Notes under the pieces: model-generated
What the model saw: only the letters and a program-made list of their open reading frames with translations
Database searches by the model: none
What the model was told of the DNA's origin: nothing
Position numbers and translations under genes: made by a program
Shown: in pieces, positions 63,701-64,000 of the stretch
Numbering within the stretch: the first letter of the stretch is position 1
How the letters are laid out: every line of letters starts with the position of its first letter
Assembly: GCA_963377175.1 (NCBI GenBank)
Contig: CAUJNA010002779.1
Span: 1,681,882-1,745,881 of the forward strand
Length of the DNA: 64,000 bases
Reading direction: 5' to 3'
Origin: Effrenium voratum
Taxonomy: Eukaryota; Sar; Dinophyceae; Suessiales; Symbiodiniaceae

Positions 63701-64000
63701 CTTCCATGCCACGAATGCGCGCATCGGGACCCCGGCCAGGGATTCCCTGCCAGCAGTCAGTCGCTTCACGGCCTGACGGCTGGCCGGAGATCAAGGCTCC
63801 ATGCCTGTCATGGTCAAACTTTACGTTTCCTGTGAAGCAAGACATAAGATCACCACATGGCTTTGGCAACACTGTGTGGGTGTGTGCATGGGTGTCCCTA
63901 CAAACACAACAGGCGGAGCCTGAGCTGACACGTCTTCACCAAGCAAAAAGACAAACACCACAGGCGCGCCTGCGTCGCGAAGGTTTTGAGTGGCGAATCC

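Noticed and set aside
1..64000. CRISPR arrays, rRNA and tRNA genes
   Set aside because: No spaced direct repeats of CRISPR type, no rRNA-like sequence and no cloverleaf-consistent tRNA was found by eye. A GGTTCAAACC-like match near 16.32 kb lacks the rest of a tRNA.

Overview
The window looks like nuclear DNA of a dinoflagellate, probably of the Symbiodiniaceae type. The reasons are: genes in many 40-140 nt exons whose introns start with GC or GA as often as GT; a Ty1/copia element with a cytosine-methyltransferase-like domain; a near-copy of the dinoflagellate spliced leader inside the LTRs; ubiquitin-like/RCC1 repeat relics; and large microsatellites. This is read by eye; no database search was possible.

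Layout. 1-1.3 kb holds a UBL-RCC1 relic. 1.3-20.4 kb is mostly non-coding: a 0.9 kb polypyrimidine array at 8.8-9.7 kb, a ~47 bp minisatellite at 17.15-17.38 kb, a G/C palindrome at 18.24-18.36 kb, and 2 kb of compound microsatellite at 18.4-20.3 kb. Isolated minus-strand exon candidates lie near 9.9, 10.7, 14.5-15.2, 20.4-21.2 and 23.8 kb. 24.4-51.5 kb is one large minus-strand gene for a FOXRED2/ERFAD-like FAD oxidoreductase. I could place 19 exons (about 523 codons), most of which join in phase. One of its introns carries an 11.25 kb copia element (34,772-46,023), another a separate 390-codon ORF (32,651-33,942), another a second UBL-RCC1 relic. 56.9-59.8 kb is a second minus-strand gene, a METTL13/EEF1AKMT4-like class I methyltransferase. 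A candidate plus-strand exon lies at 61.1 kb, and simple repeats at 59.8-61.06 kb.

The copia element has 275/278 bp LTRs, a CCCCC target duplication, a tRNA-type primer site, gag, protease, integrase, reverse transcriptase and RNase H. It also has a methyltransferase-like domain between integrase and RT, and a long extra 3' region with a possible KptA/Tpt1-like RNA 2'-phosphotransferase domain. About 1.4 kb of it (protease C-terminus, integrase zinc domain and most of the core) is inverted. With several frameshifts, this copy cannot make a normal Pol.

Short terminal-inverted-repeat elements (families A and B, 92-140 bp) recur, several of them inside introns of the genes above. One makes up almost a whole intron, and its 6 bp target duplication supplies both splice sites. 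The window therefore shows a dinoflagellate gene expanded by retrotransposon insertion, and intron gain by a MITE/introner mechanism.
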